From DATFVA01 sp963839165 (GTDB lineage Bacteria; Bacteroidota; Ignavibacteria; Ignavibacteriales; Ignavibacteriaceae): DNA of 64,000 bases. Below are positions 62,789-64,000 of the stretch, one piece after another (position 1 is the first letter of the stretch; every line of letters starts with the position of its first letter). Where the stretch lies: assembly GCA_963839165.1 (NCBI GenBank), contig CAWIUG010000006.1, forward strand, positions 1 through 64,000, in the 5' to 3' direction. Made by a program: the position numbers and the translations under genes. Below the pieces are notes generated by a model, which had not been told where the DNA came from, did not search any database, and was given only the letters and a program-made list of their open reading frames with translations.

Positions 62789-64000
62789 CTATTTAAACTC
62801 CATTCTGATTTTTGCTTCCGGGTTTTTGAATGTAAATCCGAACTTCATAGTTTTTACACCATTATCATCATTAACTTCGGGCAGTTTATCGGATTCTACT
62901 CCATCAATAAATATTCTTGAAGGTGCTGTCGTGGATATAACGGTAACCTCGTCAATATGACCGGCATAACTTTGCAGATCAAGAGTCAATTCTTTCGAAC
63001 CGGGGTTGTACTCCGCGTTACTTAGACGTGATCTGGACATAGCAAGGTACGGAGCTGAAGGCATCCCCGCTTCCAATTTAATTTCATCATACTTCCCATC
63101 GTATGGAATGACGGCCGTGGGTAATTCCTTTCCGTCATACGAAATTCTTTTTATATATTTTCCGTTACCTGAAACAATAACTTTTGACAGTTTGCCGCCG
63201 CTGTAAAGATCTAGTGTAACCGGCGTACTATCCGGATTATAGGGACTAAGATATATGTTCCATTCATTCTCCTGAACTGCATAGAGGTGATATAACGAAT
63301 AAAGATACCATCCTGCGGCCCAGAGGAATTGAGGTTTGTCGACTGTTCCATAGGCGGAAGGATCATGATAGTTACCGTCACGAACTTCGTACATGGCAGG
63401 CTGGCCGTTTGGTCCGGCCATAACTCCATCAACAGTCATAATATTTTTGATAAATGAGAAAGCCTCATCCTTTTTTCCATCAGCCATTAATGCAAGTGCA
63501 TACCAGGCATTTCCGTGGGGCCATATCCCGCCATTTGCGTATAGAAAAGGATCGCCTGCTTCATTACCTACAAAGTGCAGGTAGCTGCCGAGTTTGTCAA
63601 AATCCATCGGGAATACGTTGTAGATCCCTGTCTTTTTGTCCAGCAGTTTTTTACCTGCTGTCTGAACCAGCCGGTCCGTTCTTTCCCTGTTCAGCAGTCC
63701 ATAATGTACAGCAAGCAGTGACCCGATGTAGTAATGGTTGTCTTTCTTCCCGGGTTCATAATAGTTTATGAGGTAATTCAAACTGTCATCCCAGAGTTTG
63801 GCATTCAGCTGATGCTGCATTCTATCAGCCAGGTTTTCATAATTAGAAAGTGTATCGCGATTATTTCCCAGTACCGCCGAGATGAAGCTGAATTCTCTGA
63901 TTGCTTTAACCGCAAGCACAGTCATGTAAGTCCTCTGCCCATAAATTTTACCTATATCCCACCAGTCGGGCATATTCGACCACATCAGGTCATCATCACC
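62789..64000 (-). CDS. Six-hairpin glycosidase-like protein, partial
   Basis: The frame is open to the right window edge, so the N-terminus is outside. The visible 403 residues include MWSNMPDWWDIGKIYGQRTY and LWDDSLNYLINYYEPGKKDN, GNAWYALALMADGKKDEAFS and PQFLWAAGWYLYSLYHLY, the (alpha/alpha)6 pattern of MGH1-type or amylo-glucosidase-like enzymes. A C-terminal beta domain follows (about the last 150 residues). It is seven bases upstream of the beta-mannosidase start and belongs to the same glycan operon. Substrate unknown. Confidence 0.75.
   Translation of the reverse strand, partial: GDDDLMWSNMPDWWDIGKIYGQRTYMTVLAVKAIREFSFISAVLGNNRDTLSNYENLADRMQHQLNAKLWDDSLNYLINYYEPGKKDNHYYIGSLLAVHYGLLNRERTDRLVQTAGKKLLDKKTGIYNVFPMDFDKLGSYLHFVGNEAGDPFLYANGGIWPHGNAWYALALMADGKKDEAFSFIKNIMTVDGVMAGPNGQPAMYEVRDGNYHDPSAYGTVDKPQFLWAAGWYLYSLYHLYAVQENEWNIYLSPYNPDSTPVTLDLYSGGKLSKVIVSGNGKYIKRISYDGKELPTAVIPYDGKYDEIKLEAGMPSAPYLAMSRSRLSNAEYNPGSKELTLDLQSYAGHIDEVTVISTTAPSRIFIDGVESDKLPEVNDDNGVKTMKFGFTFKNPEAKIRMEFK

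Overview
The window looks like a chromosome segment from the Ignavibacteria / Bacteroidota-Chlorobi lineage. Several secreted proteins end in the type IX secretion (T9SS) sorting domain with its NYPNPFNP-type block and a final KK(M/I)(I/V)LLK-like tail. DUF6266-like proteins, a hybrid GAF/kinase/receiver/AraC regulator and a carboxypeptidase-regulatory-domain TonB receptor fit the same group. This assignment is by protein style only; there is no rRNA marker.

Layout. 1-8300: a decaying stretch with a tRNA 3' end at the edge, an AraC regulator relic, an aldo/keto reductase with an internal deletion, a UbiA N-terminal scrap, an SBBP propeller protein, an OmpA protein with a shifted tail and a tyrosine integrase broken at both ends. 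8500-10800: a TetR regulator and an octahaem cytochrome c, each preceded by the same 18-bp palindrome. 10841-13033: a DUF6266-like gene with an 11-bp tandem array upstream, and a BON-domain protein. 13120-21557: large T9SS cargo (subtilase and two Asp-box/YCF48-type repeat proteins, one frameshifted). 21791-28417: AraC regulator, small membrane proteins, reductase, SulP transporter, VOC protein, a beta-lactamase tail, and three kinds of intergenic repeat. 28484-38412: glycosidase-like proteins, gluconokinase, DUF1003, YidB-like, and a HerA/VirB4-like ATPase followed in frame by a papain-like hydrolase lacking its front. 38528-47284: lipoprotein, hybrid sensor, TonB receptor and a Ser/Thr kinase-TPR protein. 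47646-53209: MFS transporters (one intact, one only a tail) and an ArsR / thioredoxin / permease / CcdA operon. 53277-57045: second DUF6266-like gene with an 11-bp array, a chromate transporter with DsrE-like partner, and a SpoIIE-type phosphatase. 57157-64000: polysaccharide-degradation genes (large T9SS protein, beta-mannosidase, and a six-hairpin glycosidase running off the edge).

The strongest unexplained signals are: (1) two DUF6266-like paralogues 42 kb apart, each with a four-unit 11-bp tandem array upstream; (2) a 69-bp intergenic repeat present three times, one copy interrupted by an 81-bp repeat flanked by a 13-bp direct repeat as if inserted; (3) a palindrome plus 15-bp tandem element; (4) matching TetR operators in front of the regulator and the octahaem cytochrome. 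The window also holds many frameshifted or truncated genes, which suggests either real decay or indel errors in the assembly. Functions are assigned from motifs read by eye; no database search was run.
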